A stretch of DNA of 64,000 nt, taken from DASPNM01 sp035626515. Lineage in GTDB: Bacteria > Bacteroidota > Bacteroidia > Chitinophagales > Chitinophagaceae. How positions within the stretch are numbered: position 1 is the first letter of the stretch; each line of letters starts with the position of its first letter. The notes beneath the pieces are model-generated. The model made no database searches. It was given only the letters and a program-made list of their open reading frames with translations, and was not told the origin of the DNA. Below, piece by piece: positions 54,821 through 63,118 of the stretch. Where the stretch lies: assembly GCA_035626515.1 (NCBI GenBank), contig DASPNM010000017.1, positions 62,001-126,000 of the forward strand, written 5' to 3'. The position numbers and the translations under genes were made by a program.

Positions 54821-55450
54821 ATGAAAAAAATAGTTTTTTCTCTCTTTTTCCTTTCCCTGTTCGCCGTTGCAGGCGCGCAGGAAGACAGGATGCCGCAGCA
54901 TCACAAGAAAATGCGACATCATCGCGGCATCATGATGCAAAAGCTAAACCTCAGCGAAGCTCAAAAGACGCAAATCAAGGCCCTCCACGAAGATTTCAAA
55001 AAACAAATGGATGAACTTCGGAAAAGTGAAAACACCATCACGGTAGCCGAATGGAAAAAGCGTCGCCAGGAGATCGCAGCCCGCCACAAGGCGAAAATCC
55101 AGGGTCTGCTCACCGCGGAGCAAAAAGCCCAGGTCGAAAAAATCAAGGCCGAGCGCAAAGCGGCCCACGAAAAACACGCCGCTGCGCGTCTTGAGAGGAT
55201 GAAAACGCATCTCGGCCTCACGGAATCGCAGGTAACCCGGATCCGTAAGAACCGCGAAGAGCTGCAGCAAAAGATTAAAACCATCCGTGAAAACAAATCG
55301 CTGGATGAAGCGGCCGAAAGAGAGCAGATGAAAGAGCTTCTCAAGGCCCATAAGGAAAACATGAAGTCCATCCTCACCGACGAGCAACTGAAGAAAATGC
55401 AGGAAATGAAGCAGCGGCGCGGCCGCCACGGGAAGCAGAAGTCCGCATAA
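54821..55450 (+). CDS. Spy/CpxP-like periplasmic helical protein
   Basis: A protein of 209 residues with signal peptide MKKIVFSLFFLSLFAVAGAQ. The mature part is almost all charged helix with two LTxxQ-like repeats (LNLSEAQKTQIKAL and LGLTESQVTRIRKN), plus LLTAEQKAQVEKI and ILTDEQLKKMQEM. These resemble the LTxxQ chaperone and metal-sensor family (Spy, CpxP, CnrX). A His-rich start of the mature protein (PQHHKKMRHHRG) may bind metal. The gene is single and ends at a strong terminator. Confidence 0.85.
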   Translation: MKKIVFSLFFLSLFAVAGAQEDRMPQHHKKMRHHRGIMMQKLNLSEAQKTQIKALHEDFKKQMDELRKSENTITVAEWKKRRQEIAARHKAKIQGLLTAEQKAQVEKIKAERKAAHEKHAAARLERMKTHLGLTESQVTRIRKNREELQQKIKTIRENKSLDEAAEREQMKELLKAHKENMKSILTDEQLKKMQEMKQRRGRHGKQKSA

Positions 55451-55477
55451 CATATAAAAGAAGAAAACCAGCATTGC

Positions 55478-55505
55478 GCCCCGGTCTGTTGCCGGGGCTT
55501 TTTTT
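55478..55505 (+). terminator. terminator after the Spy-like gene
   Basis: GCCCCGG (55478-55484) pairs with CCGGGGC (55492-55498) across a 7-base loop, then seven T. It lies 27 bases after the stop. Confidence 0.9.
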
Positions 55506-55530
55506 ATCCCCGCCCGGCAGCGCGAAGCAT

Positions 55531-55538
55531 TAACTTTG
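55531..55538 (+). promoter_or_regulatory. -7 promoter element of the RluB-like gene
   Basis: TAACTTTG, a perfect TAnnTTTG match, ends nine bases before the ATG at 55548. Confidence 0.5.
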
Positions 55539-55547
55539 TTCGCGCAG

Positions 55548-56450
55548 ATGAAAAAAAAACCGAGCGGCTTCGAAAAATTTACCGGGAAATCCAAAAGCTC
55601 AGCGCGGAGGGAAGAGTTCCGCCGTGAAAAAAGGGAGTGGAAAAAAGAGCGGGAGCAGGTTATTAAAAAACGGGATCAACCTCCGTCACCCCGACCCCAG
55701 CCGGGGACGGCAGCCGGCAGCGCTCCGATGCCCCTCAACAAATTCATTGCGCATTCCGGGATTTGTGCCCGGCGGGATGCTGCCGAGCTGGTGAAGCTGG
55801 GAAAGGTGAGCGTAAACGGTGAAATAGTTCGCGAACCCGGGTTCCGCGTTTCCCAGAGAGACGAAGTGCGGGTGAACGGCAAGCCCGTTCGGCCGATAGG
55901 TCGCCAGGTTTACATTCTGCTGAACAAGCCGAAAGATTACATCACCACCACCGACGATCCGCAGAAACGAAAGACGGTGTTGGATCTTGTTCGCAGCGCC
56001 ATTGGCGAACGGGTATTTCCTGTCGGCCGCCTCGACCGGAACACTTCGGGCGTGCTGCTGCTGACAAACGACGGCGAGCTTGCGCAGCAGCTGACTCATC
56101 CGCGCAACGAGGTAAAAAAAATATATGCGGTCACGCTCGACAAACCTCTCCTAAAACAAGATTTCGACCAGATCCTGAAAGGCGTGCCACTTTCCGACGG
56201 CGTTGCCACGGTGGATGCGCTGGCATACGCGGACACGCGCGACAAAAAGCAGTTAGGACTTGAACTGCACAGCGGGCGCAACCGGATCGTACGCCGCATC
56301 TTCGAACACTTCGGCTATGATGTGAAACAGCTCGACCGGGTCATGTTCGCCGGGCTGACGAAAAAAAACCTCAACCGTGGAAAATGGCGTTTTCTTACGG
56401 AAAAGGAAGTCCGCGACCTGAAATATTTTGGCAAAGGCAGGTCTTCATGA
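55548..56450 (+). CDS. RsuA/RluB-family pseudouridine synthase
   Basis: The ATG at 55548 (MKKKPSGFEKFTGKSKSS) gives 300 residues; the TTG upstream lies in the promoter. A Lys/Arg-rich tail of about 60 residues precedes an S4 RNA-binding domain (LNKFIAHSGICARRDAAELV) and the catalytic domain with the active Asp in FPVGRLDRNTSGVLLLTNDG. It probably modifies 23S rRNA; RluB, RluE and RluF cannot be told apart here. The stop overlaps the next start (ATGA). Confidence 0.93.
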   Translation: MKKKPSGFEKFTGKSKSSARREEFRREKREWKKEREQVIKKRDQPPSPRPQPGTAAGSAPMPLNKFIAHSGICARRDAAELVKLGKVSVNGEIVREPGFRVSQRDEVRVNGKPVRPIGRQVYILLNKPKDYITTTDDPQKRKTVLDLVRSAIGERVFPVGRLDRNTSGVLLLTNDGELAQQLTHPRNEVKKIYAVTLDKPLLKQDFDQILKGVPLSDGVATVDALAYADTRDKKQLGLELHSGRNRIVRRIFEHFGYDVKQLDRVMFAGLTKKNLNRGKWRFLTEKEVRDLKYFGKGRSS

Positions 56451-57181
56451 AACGTTACTATGCGCTGGTGTACGAAGATGACGAGCTCGTGGCGGTGAAC
56501 AAAGCGCCCGGCCTGCTTTCCATTCCCGACCGTGAAGGCAAGGAGATCTCGCTAAAAAAGCTGCTTGAAGACCGGTTTGGAACTATTTTCACCGTCCACC
56601 GCCTCGACAAAGAAACGAGCGGGCTGATCGTTTTCGCCCGCAGCGAGGCCAGCCACCGCCGTCTTTCGCTGCAATTCGAACACCGCGAGGCCGAAAAAAT
56701 CTACCAGGGTCTGGTGCTCGGCTCCCTGGCCGAACCGGCAGGAACGGTTGACGCGCCCATTGCAGAACACCCGGCACAGAAAGGAATGATGATCGTCAAG
56801 CCGGGGGGAAAACCTTCGCGCACCGATTACCGGGTGCTGGAGGATTTTGGGAAATATTCCTGGATGCAGTTCCGGCTTCACACGGGCAGAACGCACCAGA
56901 TCCGCGTGCACATGAAACACCTCGGGCACCCCGTGGCCTGCGACCATCTTTATGGCGATGGTCGGGGAATCTTCCTTTCCGGGATCAAACATTCCTACCG
57001 GCTTTCGAAGCTGGAGCTCGAAGAGCGACCCTTGCTCGACCGCCTCGGCCTGCACGCGGCCTCCCTCCGCCTCGGTTCCCCGGATGGAAAGCAACTGTTG
57101 CTGGAAGCGGAGTTGCCAAAAGACCTGCGCGCTGTATTGCGACAGCTGGCGATAAATAAAAAAGGCAGTCGCCGGAGCTGA
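56447..57181 (+). CDS. RluA-family pseudouridine synthase
   Basis: The ATG at 56447 (MKRYYALVYEDDELVAVNKA) overlaps the previous stop and gives 244 residues. The catalytic Asp is in TVHRLDKETSGLIVFARS, and LHTGRTHQIRVHMKHLGHPV is the family block. There is no S4 domain. Two different pseudouridine synthases are thus translationally coupled. The 3-prime end overlaps a terminator used by the opposite strand. Confidence 0.94.
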   Translation: MKRYYALVYEDDELVAVNKAPGLLSIPDREGKEISLKKLLEDRFGTIFTVHRLDKETSGLIVFARSEASHRRLSLQFEHREAEKIYQGLVLGSLAEPAGTVDAPIAEHPAQKGMMIVKPGGKPSRTDYRVLEDFGKYSWMQFRLHTGRTHQIRVHMKHLGHPVACDHLYGDGRGIFLSGIKHSYRLSKLELEERPLLDRLGLHAASLRLGSPDGKQLLLEAELPKDLRAVLRQLAINKKGSRRS

Positions 57182-57187
57182 CTGCCT
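57157..57187 (-). terminator. terminator of the lptF-type/efflux/OsmC/peroxiredoxin operon
   Basis: On the minus strand AGGCAGTC (57187-57180) pairs with GACTGCCT (57170-57163) and runs into a T-rich tract to 57157. The other direction lacks a T-run. The stem includes the stop codon of the convergent pseudouridine synthase gene. Confidence 0.75.
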
Positions 57188-57298
57188 TCGTCAGGGAAGT
57201 TTTCAATAACATCGAATCAGGACCTCGGGTTATATGCAATACAATAATGCCTGTTGGATGTTCCATGACCTTCGCTTCCCTAACTTTGATTCAGCACT

Positions 57299-57934
57299 TC
57301 AAAGATTCGGCTGTGGGGTGTAGCGCAGGTAAGGCTTAACGATCTTGACCCCCTTTTGAAATCTTTTCTGCGCGTCTTCGGTTGACACCGACAGCGCCAC
57401 AATCACATCTTCTCCATGTTTCCAGTCGGCGGGCGTGGCCACGCTGTATCCGGCGGTAAGCTGAAGCGAATCGATCACGCGCAGCACTTCGGTAAAATTG
57501 CGTCCCGTCGTCTGCGGATAAGTAATTGTAAGCTTGATCTTCTTATCCGGTCCCACGACGAAAAGCGATCGAACCGTCACCGTTTCGGAAACGTTCGGGT
57601 GGATCATGTCGTAGAGCGTGGAAACCTGACGGTCCTCGTCGGCGATGATGGGAAAATCCACCGTACAGTCCTGAGTCTCGTTGATGTCGTTGCGCCAGCC
57701 CAGGTGCTTTTCCAGAGGGTCAACACTTACGGCAAGAACTTTGGTGTTTCGTTTGGCAAACTCGTCCTTCAGCAACGCAGTTTTGCCCAGTTCGGTGGTG
57801 CACACAGGTGTGTAATCCGCGGGGTGAGAAAAAAGAATACCCCAGCCGTTGCCCAGGTATTCGTGGAAATCGATCTCACCTTCCGTCGTCTTAGCTTTAA
57901 AGTTGGGAGCCATGTCCCCTAATCGCAGTGACAT
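57299..57934 (-). CDS. peroxiredoxin, Prx6 type
   Basis: I choose the ATG at 57934 (MSLRLGDMAPNFKAKTTEGE), giving 211 residues as usual for the family. The peroxidatic Cys45 lies in HPADYTPVCTTELG; the long C-terminal arm and VRSLFVVGPDKKIKLTITYP fit Prx6. It reduces hydrogen peroxide and alkyl peroxides. It is 10 bases after an osmC-type gene, another peroxide defence protein. Confidence 0.93.
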   Translation of the reverse strand: MSLRLGDMAPNFKAKTTEGEIDFHEYLGNGWGILFSHPADYTPVCTTELGKTALLKDEFAKRNTKVLAVSVDPLEKHLGWRNDINETQDCTVDFPIIADEDRQVSTLYDMIHPNVSETVTVRSLFVVGPDKKIKLTITYPQTTGRNFTEVLRVIDSLQLTAGYSVATPADWKHGEDVIVALSVSTEDAQKRFQKGVKIVKPYLRYTPQPNL

Positions 57935-57944
57935 AAACGTGGTT

Positions 57945-58361
57945 TTAGGACGACGAAAGTAACGATTTTCCGCCGACCATGAGGCGGTAGCTGATCGCGC
58001 AATTTTTCCGCAGCATGGTGGCCACTCCGCAGTATTTGTCGAGCGAAAGTCGGATTGCTTTGTGAATGCGCTCTTCACTTTTGGGATCAGCGTCGATGCG
58101 AAAAACCAGCTCGATGTGCTCAAAGATTTTTGGAATGGTCGTAGTCATCCGCGCCTGGGCGTCGATCTCCAGGCTTTCGAAAGGCACCCGCATTTTCCGC
58201 AGGATCTCGACCACATCAATGCCGGAGCAGGCCGCGAGAGCGGATAAAAGAACGGCCTTGGGACTGACACCGTGCTTTCCGCTTCCGTCCAGTCGGACAG
58301 GGTGATGATCCTGCCGGCTTTCGAACTCCTCGCCGTGGATCCATTTCGTCGTGGTGCGCAT
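57945..58361 (-). CDS. OsmC/Ohr-family protein
   Basis: A protein of 138 residues. SPKAVLLSALAACSGIDVVEIL carries the first redox Cys and DKYCGVATMLRKNCAISY the second, in the order typical of OsmC-like peroxidases. It acts on organic or inorganic hydroperoxides with an unknown reductant. It begins 11 bases after the cation efflux gene. Confidence 0.9.
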   Translation of the reverse strand: MRTTTKWIHGEEFESRQDHHPVRLDGSGKHGVSPKAVLLSALAACSGIDVVEILRKMRVPFESLEIDAQARMTTTIPKIFEHIELVFRIDADPKSEERIHKAIRLSLDKYCGVATMLRKNCAISYRLMVGGKSLLSSS

Positions 58362-58372
58362 AGCTGATAAAA

Positions 58373-59365
58373 TTAAGTTCCGTGCTTTTTATTGGTCGAA
58401 GCATTCTCCAGCGTCCATTGGATTCGCTCCCGGAATGGATGTTGCCTCACTGGGCAATCATCCTTGAAGCAAATGGGGCACTGGCTGTAGAGACAACCAT
58501 CGGTATGTACAAAAAGTTCGAGCGATTCTCCAAAATCGCGGCGAATGATCCCCGCAAGCGCATCAATTTCGGCGTGCGCTTCATTCACATTGAAGTACCA
58601 GGGCACGGTGAGGTGGCAGTCTACATGGAGCACCGATCCATATTTGATCACACGAAGATTGTGAAGGTCTACCCAGTTGCGCACCCGGGTTGAGTTGAGT
58701 ACTGCTACCATGCGCGCCAGGAGTTTGAGGTCTGCTTCATCCATGATTCCCGCCACCGAGCGCCGGAAAATGCGGTAGCCGGTTACCATGATAAACACTG
58801 CAAACAACAGCGCCACGACGCTGTCAATCCAGTTACGCCCCGTCAAAAGTATGAGCAGAACACCGATCAGGATCGCCAGCGTGGAATAAGTGTCGCTCTG
58901 CAAGTGCCGGCCGCTTGCCACCAGGGCAGGCGAGCCGCTTCGGTGTCCGGCGCGAATGCAAAGAAGCCCGAGCGTGAAATTCACAACAGCCGTGCCGCCG
59001 ATCAGCCACATCCCGAGGTCGAGGCTTCGGAGCGCTACCGGGGAAACGAGGTTCATGACCGCTTTGTATAGAATCACGGCTCCCGCGAAGACGATCATGC
59101 CACCTTCTACCGCGGCCGAGAGGAATTCGATCTTCCCATGCCCGTACGGATGATCTGTGTCGCGTGGCTTGGCGGCAACATAAAGACTGTAAAGTCCGAT
59201 AAAACCGGCGGCAACGTTGACAATACTTTCCAGTGCATCGGTGAGAATGGCCACAGAACCCGTATACCAATACGCCAGAAATTTGGCTGCAAGCAGCAAT
59301 ACGGATACCAGGGCGACCCATTTCTGCAGTTTGAGGTTCTTTCTTGCGGAGGAAGTAATTATCAT
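58373..59365 (-). CDS. cation diffusion facilitator transporter with Cys-rich tail
   Basis: I choose the ATG at 59365 (MIITSSARKNLKLQKW), giving 330 residues; an ATG at 59395 would overlap the upstream gene by eight bases. Membrane helices contain the metal site AILTDALESIVNVAAGF and the paired HPYGHGKIEFLSAAVEG. The cytoplasmic domain ends in an unusual tail with four Cys (DGCLYSQCPICFKDDCPVRQ), which may bind zinc or iron. Metal specificity is not evident. Confidence 0.9.
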   Translation of the reverse strand: MIITSSARKNLKLQKWVALVSVLLLAAKFLAYWYTGSVAILTDALESIVNVAAGFIGLYSLYVAAKPRDTDHPYGHGKIEFLSAAVEGGMIVFAGAVILYKAVMNLVSPVALRSLDLGMWLIGGTAVVNFTLGLLCIRAGHRSGSPALVASGRHLQSDTYSTLAILIGVLLILLTGRNWIDSVVALLFAVFIMVTGYRIFRRSVAGIMDEADLKLLARMVAVLNSTRVRNWVDLHNLRVIKYGSVLHVDCHLTVPWYFNVNEAHAEIDALAGIIRRDFGESLELFVHTDGCLYSQCPICFKDDCPVRQHPFRERIQWTLENASTNKKHGT

Positions 59366-59387
59366 TTCAATGCACCGGCGACAAATT

Positions 59388-60836
59388 TCAACCATTGCGG
59401 GCTGAAAGCGGCGAATCAGGCGGATTCTTTCCGGTACGAATGCGCCGCACGCGCCTCATCAGGCGGTAATAGAATTCTCGGCTGAGCAGCTGAGAGTCAT
59501 TCATCGCCTTGATGGTGAGAAAAATGCCGACAGGCAGCAAAATGAAAGTGGAGAGGAACATGCCTTCGAAGGGAGTCAGCGTGCGCGCCTTTGCAAGCTT
59601 CTCCCCCGCGGTGGTGGAAAAGTAAAATACCATGAAAAACACGATCGCAAGAATCAGCGGCGTTCCGATCCCGCCTTTTCGAATGATTGACCCAAGCGGC
59701 GCACCAATAAGAAAAAGCACCAGGCAGGCGAGCGAAAGGGCGATTTTCCGGTTCCACTCGATCTGGAACCGGCCGAGATTGCGAAGCTTTTCTTTTTTGT
59801 TCATCTCGAACGACTCGAGACCTACCCGCAGGGTTGCCACCACCCCCCGGGCTTTCACATCGATATCGCTCCGCAGCGAATCCATTAATAGCCGCTCCTT
59901 TTCAGAAAGTGGGAACGCGTTCGCGCTCGCGGCGGCCGTAGTGTCGAGATAGTTCAAAAATCCCAGCGTCCGGTAAATTTCCTGCTCCATTTGCGGAATG
60001 CTGCGGCGGTTCTCAATTTTCAGCGAATCAATGATCGTTTCAAGCTGTCGCATGCTGAGCATCTTATCATTGTTCCGGTTTACGCTGTCCGCAGTACGGT
60101 TGAATTGAAAAGAGCTCAGGTCAAACTGTTTCCGGTATTCGCGAAACCCGATCCGGATGAACTCGCTGTTTCCCTCATTGTTGCCCCGCTCCTGGTAGCG
60201 CCATCCATCCCGGAGGTTGAATTCGAGAAAGCGCTTGTCCGGGGTTACCGTCATTGTGCCGCTGCGCGCGATCAGGAAATTGTCCTGCAGCGGATTGTTC
60301 TGTTCGAAGATGATGACGTCGCGGATAATGCTGTCGCTTTCTTTCTTCCCAATCTTGATCGCGAAGCCGTTGATCTTGTCATAAAAAACGCCTTCCTTCA
60401 GATCGAAAGCAGGCTTGGCATAAACGATATCGGCCAGCAGGGTGCGCGATTTGAGATTTGCTACGGGAATGATGTAGTTGGAAAAAAGGAAGGCAACGCC
60501 GCAGATCAGCAGCGTAAAAAGGAAAAGAGGCCTCATGAACCGCAGTAGTGAAATTCCTGCGGAGCGGATGGCCACCAGCTCGAAGCTTTCGCCCAGCTTG
60601 CCAAAAGTCATGATCGAGGACAGCAGGATCGAAAGCGGAAGCGCCAGCGGTACCAGGACGGCGCTCTGGTACCAGATGAATTCCAGGATAAGCTGCGTGT
60701 CGAGTCCCTTGCCCACAAACTCGTCGATATACAACCAGAAGAATTGCATCACCAGCACCAGCAGGGTGATGAAAAAGGTGGCGACAAAAGGACCGATAAA
60801 TGAGCGAAAGACGAGCCGGTCGAGTTTCCTGAACAC
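59388..60836 (-). CDS. LptF/LptG-family permease
   Basis: A protein of 482 residues starting at GTG 60836 (MFRKLDRLVFRSFIGPFVAT). Three N-terminal membrane helices, a long periplasmic beta-jellyroll-like part of about 250 residues and three C-terminal helices match YjgP/YjgQ proteins, which move lipopolysaccharide to the Lpt bridge. LptF and LptG cannot be distinguished, and no partner is adjacent. It leads an operon with the efflux, OsmC and peroxiredoxin genes. Confidence 0.9.
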   Translation of the reverse strand: MFRKLDRLVFRSFIGPFVATFFITLLVLVMQFFWLYIDEFVGKGLDTQLILEFIWYQSAVLVPLALPLSILLSSIMTFGKLGESFELVAIRSAGISLLRFMRPLFLFTLLICGVAFLFSNYIIPVANLKSRTLLADIVYAKPAFDLKEGVFYDKINGFAIKIGKKESDSIIRDVIIFEQNNPLQDNFLIARSGTMTVTPDKRFLEFNLRDGWRYQERGNNEGNSEFIRIGFREYRKQFDLSSFQFNRTADSVNRNNDKMLSMRQLETIIDSLKIENRRSIPQMEQEIYRTLGFLNYLDTTAAASANAFPLSEKERLLMDSLRSDIDVKARGVVATLRVGLESFEMNKKEKLRNLGRFQIEWNRKIALSLACLVLFLIGAPLGSIIRKGGIGTPLILAIVFFMVFYFSTTAGEKLAKARTLTPFEGMFLSTFILLPVGIFLTIKAMNDSQLLSREFYYRLMRRVRRIRTGKNPPDSPLSARNG

Positions 60837-60837
60837 T

Positions 60838-60845
60838 TAGCTTTA
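60838..60845 (+). promoter_or_regulatory. candidate -7 element of the gene at 60851
   Basis: TAGCTTTA differs from TAnnTTTG only in the last base and ends five bases before the ATG at 60851. It overlaps the divergent lptF-type leader. Confidence 0.4.
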
Positions 60846-60850
60846 CGGTT

Positions 60851-61468
60851 ATGGAGGAAACAAAAATACGCCTTTCGCCACAGGAGCTCCGGCTGGTGAC
60901 CGACGCAGATTGGATTTTAACAAAGAACGAGATCATGCGGAAAGTAAAGCGTCTTTTCGAAACGCTGCAAAACCGGCAGCGTGAGTGGATCATGCACCAT
61001 TCGAATCAACTTCCCGGGCCAGCGATATCCATCCCACCCAAGATTTCGAGAGGAGAAAATTATCGGGGGCTTCCCTACATGATGCTCGACCATCCGCGCG
61101 TGTTTGAAAAAGAACACATCCTGGCGCTGCGGACCTTGTTCTGGTGGGGGAATTTCTTCAGCATTACGCTGCATCTTTCGGGGCGTTACAAAAAAGATTT
61201 CGGGGAGCAGGTTTTGCAAAATGCGCGGGACCGTGATAACGACCCGCTCTTTGCCTGCATCCACGATGAGCAATGGGAGCATCATTTTGAGCCGGGCAAT
61301 TACAGGCGCTGCCGCGATCTCGATTCCGGCGACGTAGAGCATATTCGTTCCCGCCACTTCATGAAGCTCGCGCGCAAAATGCCTCTTACAGACTGGGACC
61401 GTGCTTCGGAAAAGTTATTTGGTGACTTTGTAGAGCTGCTCGGCTTAATTCAGTTGCCGAGCCGGTGA
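60851..61468 (+). CDS. unknown soluble protein
   Basis: A protein of 205 residues from an ATG at 60851. It is soluble, rich in charged and aromatic residues (QNRQREWIMHHSNQ, ENYRGLPYMMLDHPRVFEKE, LFWWGNFFSITLHLSG, HDEQWEHHFEPGNY). I do not recognise the family; the sequence has the look of a conserved lineage-specific protein. It is divergent from lptF and converges on the START-like gene with a 19-base overlap of stop ends. Confidence 0.72.
   Translation: MEETKIRLSPQELRLVTDADWILTKNEIMRKVKRLFETLQNRQREWIMHHSNQLPGPAISIPPKISRGENYRGLPYMMLDHPRVFEKEHILALRTLFWWGNFFSITLHLSGRYKKDFGEQVLQNARDRDNDPLFACIHDEQWEHHFEPGNYRRCRDLDSGDVEHIRSRHFMKLARKMPLTDWDRASEKLFGDFVELLGLIQLPSR
60861..60868 (-). promoter_or_regulatory. 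-7 promoter element of the lptF-type operon
   Basis: Minus-strand TATTTTTG matches TAnnTTTG exactly, 24 bases before the GTG start. It lies inside the first codons of the divergent gene. Confidence 0.5.
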
Positions 61469-61827
61469 AAGAGTTCCTTTACCTGGTAATCCCAGAGCAT
61501 GCTCTGGTCCTTGATGTCCTTTTTCTCAGCGAAATCCTTTATCACAAGAATGGTCTGGTTCGTGATCTCCGACTTTTCGATCCGGAACTCAAAATATTCA
61601 TCTTTGGGCGCCGAAAGCCAGTGGAAGCGAATGTACTTCTCGGGCTCGCTTTCCACTACCTCCGCCTTGTCGAAAGAGCCGTTCCAGCCAAAATAAAATA
61701 TGTTGTCCCGCTCATCAACCTTGTCGGCAAACCATTCTCCCAGTCCCGCAGGCGTGGATAAGAATTCATAGAGAATTGAGGGCGAACAACGAACCGGATA
61801 TTCAAGTGTATATAACTGCTTAGCCAT
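61450..61827 (-). CDS. START/SRPBCC-like protein
   Basis: I choose the ATG at 61827 (MAKQLYTLEYPVRCSPSILY), giving 125 residues; the longer upstream frame has no family support. The AHSA1/START-like fold is seen in ILYEFLSTPAGLGEWFADKV, YIRFHWLSAPKDEYFEFRIE and LWDYQVKELFHRLG. It may bind a hydrophobic ligand; the role is unknown. It is divergent from the sigma factor gene across 300 bases that contain no further gene. Confidence 0.85.
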   Translation of the reverse strand: MAKQLYTLEYPVRCSPSILYEFLSTPAGLGEWFADKVDERDNIFYFGWNGSFDKAEVVESEPEKYIRFHWLSAPKDEYFEFRIEKSEITNQTILVIKDFAEKKDIKDQSMLWDYQVKELFHRLGN

Positions 61828-62127
61828 CAAAAATCCCCCACTGTGTGAACGCTGCAATAATAGAAAAATAATGAGTGCCGCGATATTTTTTCTTGGTTTT
61901 TTAAACCCCTCGTTCCGGCGGTGTTTTCGGAGGGAAAAATAAAAGACAGGGGGCCGCGTTAAATAATGATAGATTTTTTTGGCATATATCGGGTATTTAG
62001 GTAAATTGCTTTGAAGTTCAATACTTTCTGTGCGAAACCAGACATTGCGGTGAGTATTTAGAGAGGATTCGGAGCCAAAACCTGAAATTCTCAACACCCT
62101 TTAAATACACCCGTCAAAACCATACCT

Positions 62128-63003
62128 ATGAGCATGAGACAACTCAAGATCACGAAGTCGATTACGAATCGTGAATCTCAAAGCCTCGAAAAGTACCTCC
62201 AGGAGATCGGCAAAGTCGAACTCATTACCCCTGAAGAAGAAGTCAGGCTCGCGGCCCGCATCAAGCAGGGCGACCAGCGCGCCCTCGACCGCCTCACCAA
62301 GGCCAATCTCCGGTTCGTCGTTTCCGTGGCAAAGCAGTATCAAAACCAGGGACTTTCGCTCCCCGACCTGATCAACGAGGGCAACCTTGGACTGATCAAG
62401 GCCGCGCAGCGTTTCGACGAAACGCGCGGTTTCAAATTCATTTCTTATGCAGTGTGGTGGATACGACAATCCATTCTGCAGGCGCTTGCCGAGCAGTCGC
62501 GGATCGTCCGGCTCCCGCTCAACAAAGTGGGACTCACCAACCGCATCCAGAAAGCCTACTCGCAGCTGGAACAGCAGTATGAGCGCGAGCCTTCTGCTGA
62601 AGAACTGGCAGAAAACCTGCAAATGGACCTTGAAGAAGTTTCCGCAACGCTCGGAATCGCCAACCGCCACGTGAGCGTCGACACACCACTGGCAGAAGGC
62701 GAGGAAAACACACTGCTCGACGTGCTGGAAAACCCCAATGCCGAAAAAACCGACGGCGAGCTGGAACACAATCAATCCCTCAAAACCGAGATCGACCGGT
62801 CGCTGAAGACGCTTACCGAGCGGCAAAAGGAAGTCATCTGCTATTTTTTCGGGATCGGCGTGGACCACCCGATGAGCCTGGAAGACATCGGTGAAAAATT
62901 TAACCTGACCCGCGAGCGGGTTCGGCAGATCAAGGACAAGGCAATCACCAAGCTCAGGGCGACAAACCGGTGCAAACTTTTAAGAACTTATCTGGGAGCC
63001 TGA
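62128..63003 (+). CDS. rpoD: primary RNA polymerase sigma factor
   Basis: A protein of 291 residues (289 from the second ATG at 62134, MRQLKITKSITNRESQSL, which most relatives use). Region 1.2 (LEKYLQEIGKVELITPEEEV), region 2 (LRFVVSVAKQYQNQGLSLPD to YAVWWIRQSI), region 3 and region 4 (SLEDIGEKFNLTRERVRQIK) are complete, while region 1.1 is absent, as in Bacteroidota. This factor recognises the TAnnTTTG promoters noted throughout the window. Confidence 0.96.
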   Translation: MSMRQLKITKSITNRESQSLEKYLQEIGKVELITPEEEVRLAARIKQGDQRALDRLTKANLRFVVSVAKQYQNQGLSLPDLINEGNLGLIKAAQRFDETRGFKFISYAVWWIRQSILQALAEQSRIVRLPLNKVGLTNRIQKAYSQLEQQYEREPSAEELAENLQMDLEEVSATLGIANRHVSVDTPLAEGEENTLLDVLENPNAEKTDGELEHNQSLKTEIDRSLKTLTERQKEVICYFFGIGVDHPMSLEDIGEKFNLTRERVRQIKDKAITKLRATNRCKLLRTYLGA

Positions 63004-63028
63004 ATGAAATAAAACTAGACTCTGTAAC

Positions 63029-63036
63029 TATCTTTG
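63029..63036 (+). promoter_or_regulatory. candidate -7 element upstream of ffh
   Basis: TATCTTTG fits TAnnTTTG, 82 bases before the ffh ATG. No -33 element is clear. A terminator-like hairpin lies immediately downstream, so either the element is fortuitous or the hairpin is in the ffh leader. Confidence 0.35.
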
Positions 63037-63047
63037 CGAACTGTGTT

Positions 63048-63083
63048 AAAGTGAACATTCATTATGTTCACTTTTCTTTTTTT
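63048..63083 (+). terminator. terminator after rpoD
   Basis: AAAGTGAACA (63048-63057) pairs with TGTTCACTTT (63065-63074), a perfect 10-base stem with a 7-base loop, followed by a T-rich tract to 63083. It lies 45 bases after rpoD and 35 before ffh. Confidence 0.75.
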
Positions 63084-63118
63084 CACTGGCCGCACCGCGG
63101 CAATGAGGATGAAGCGAT

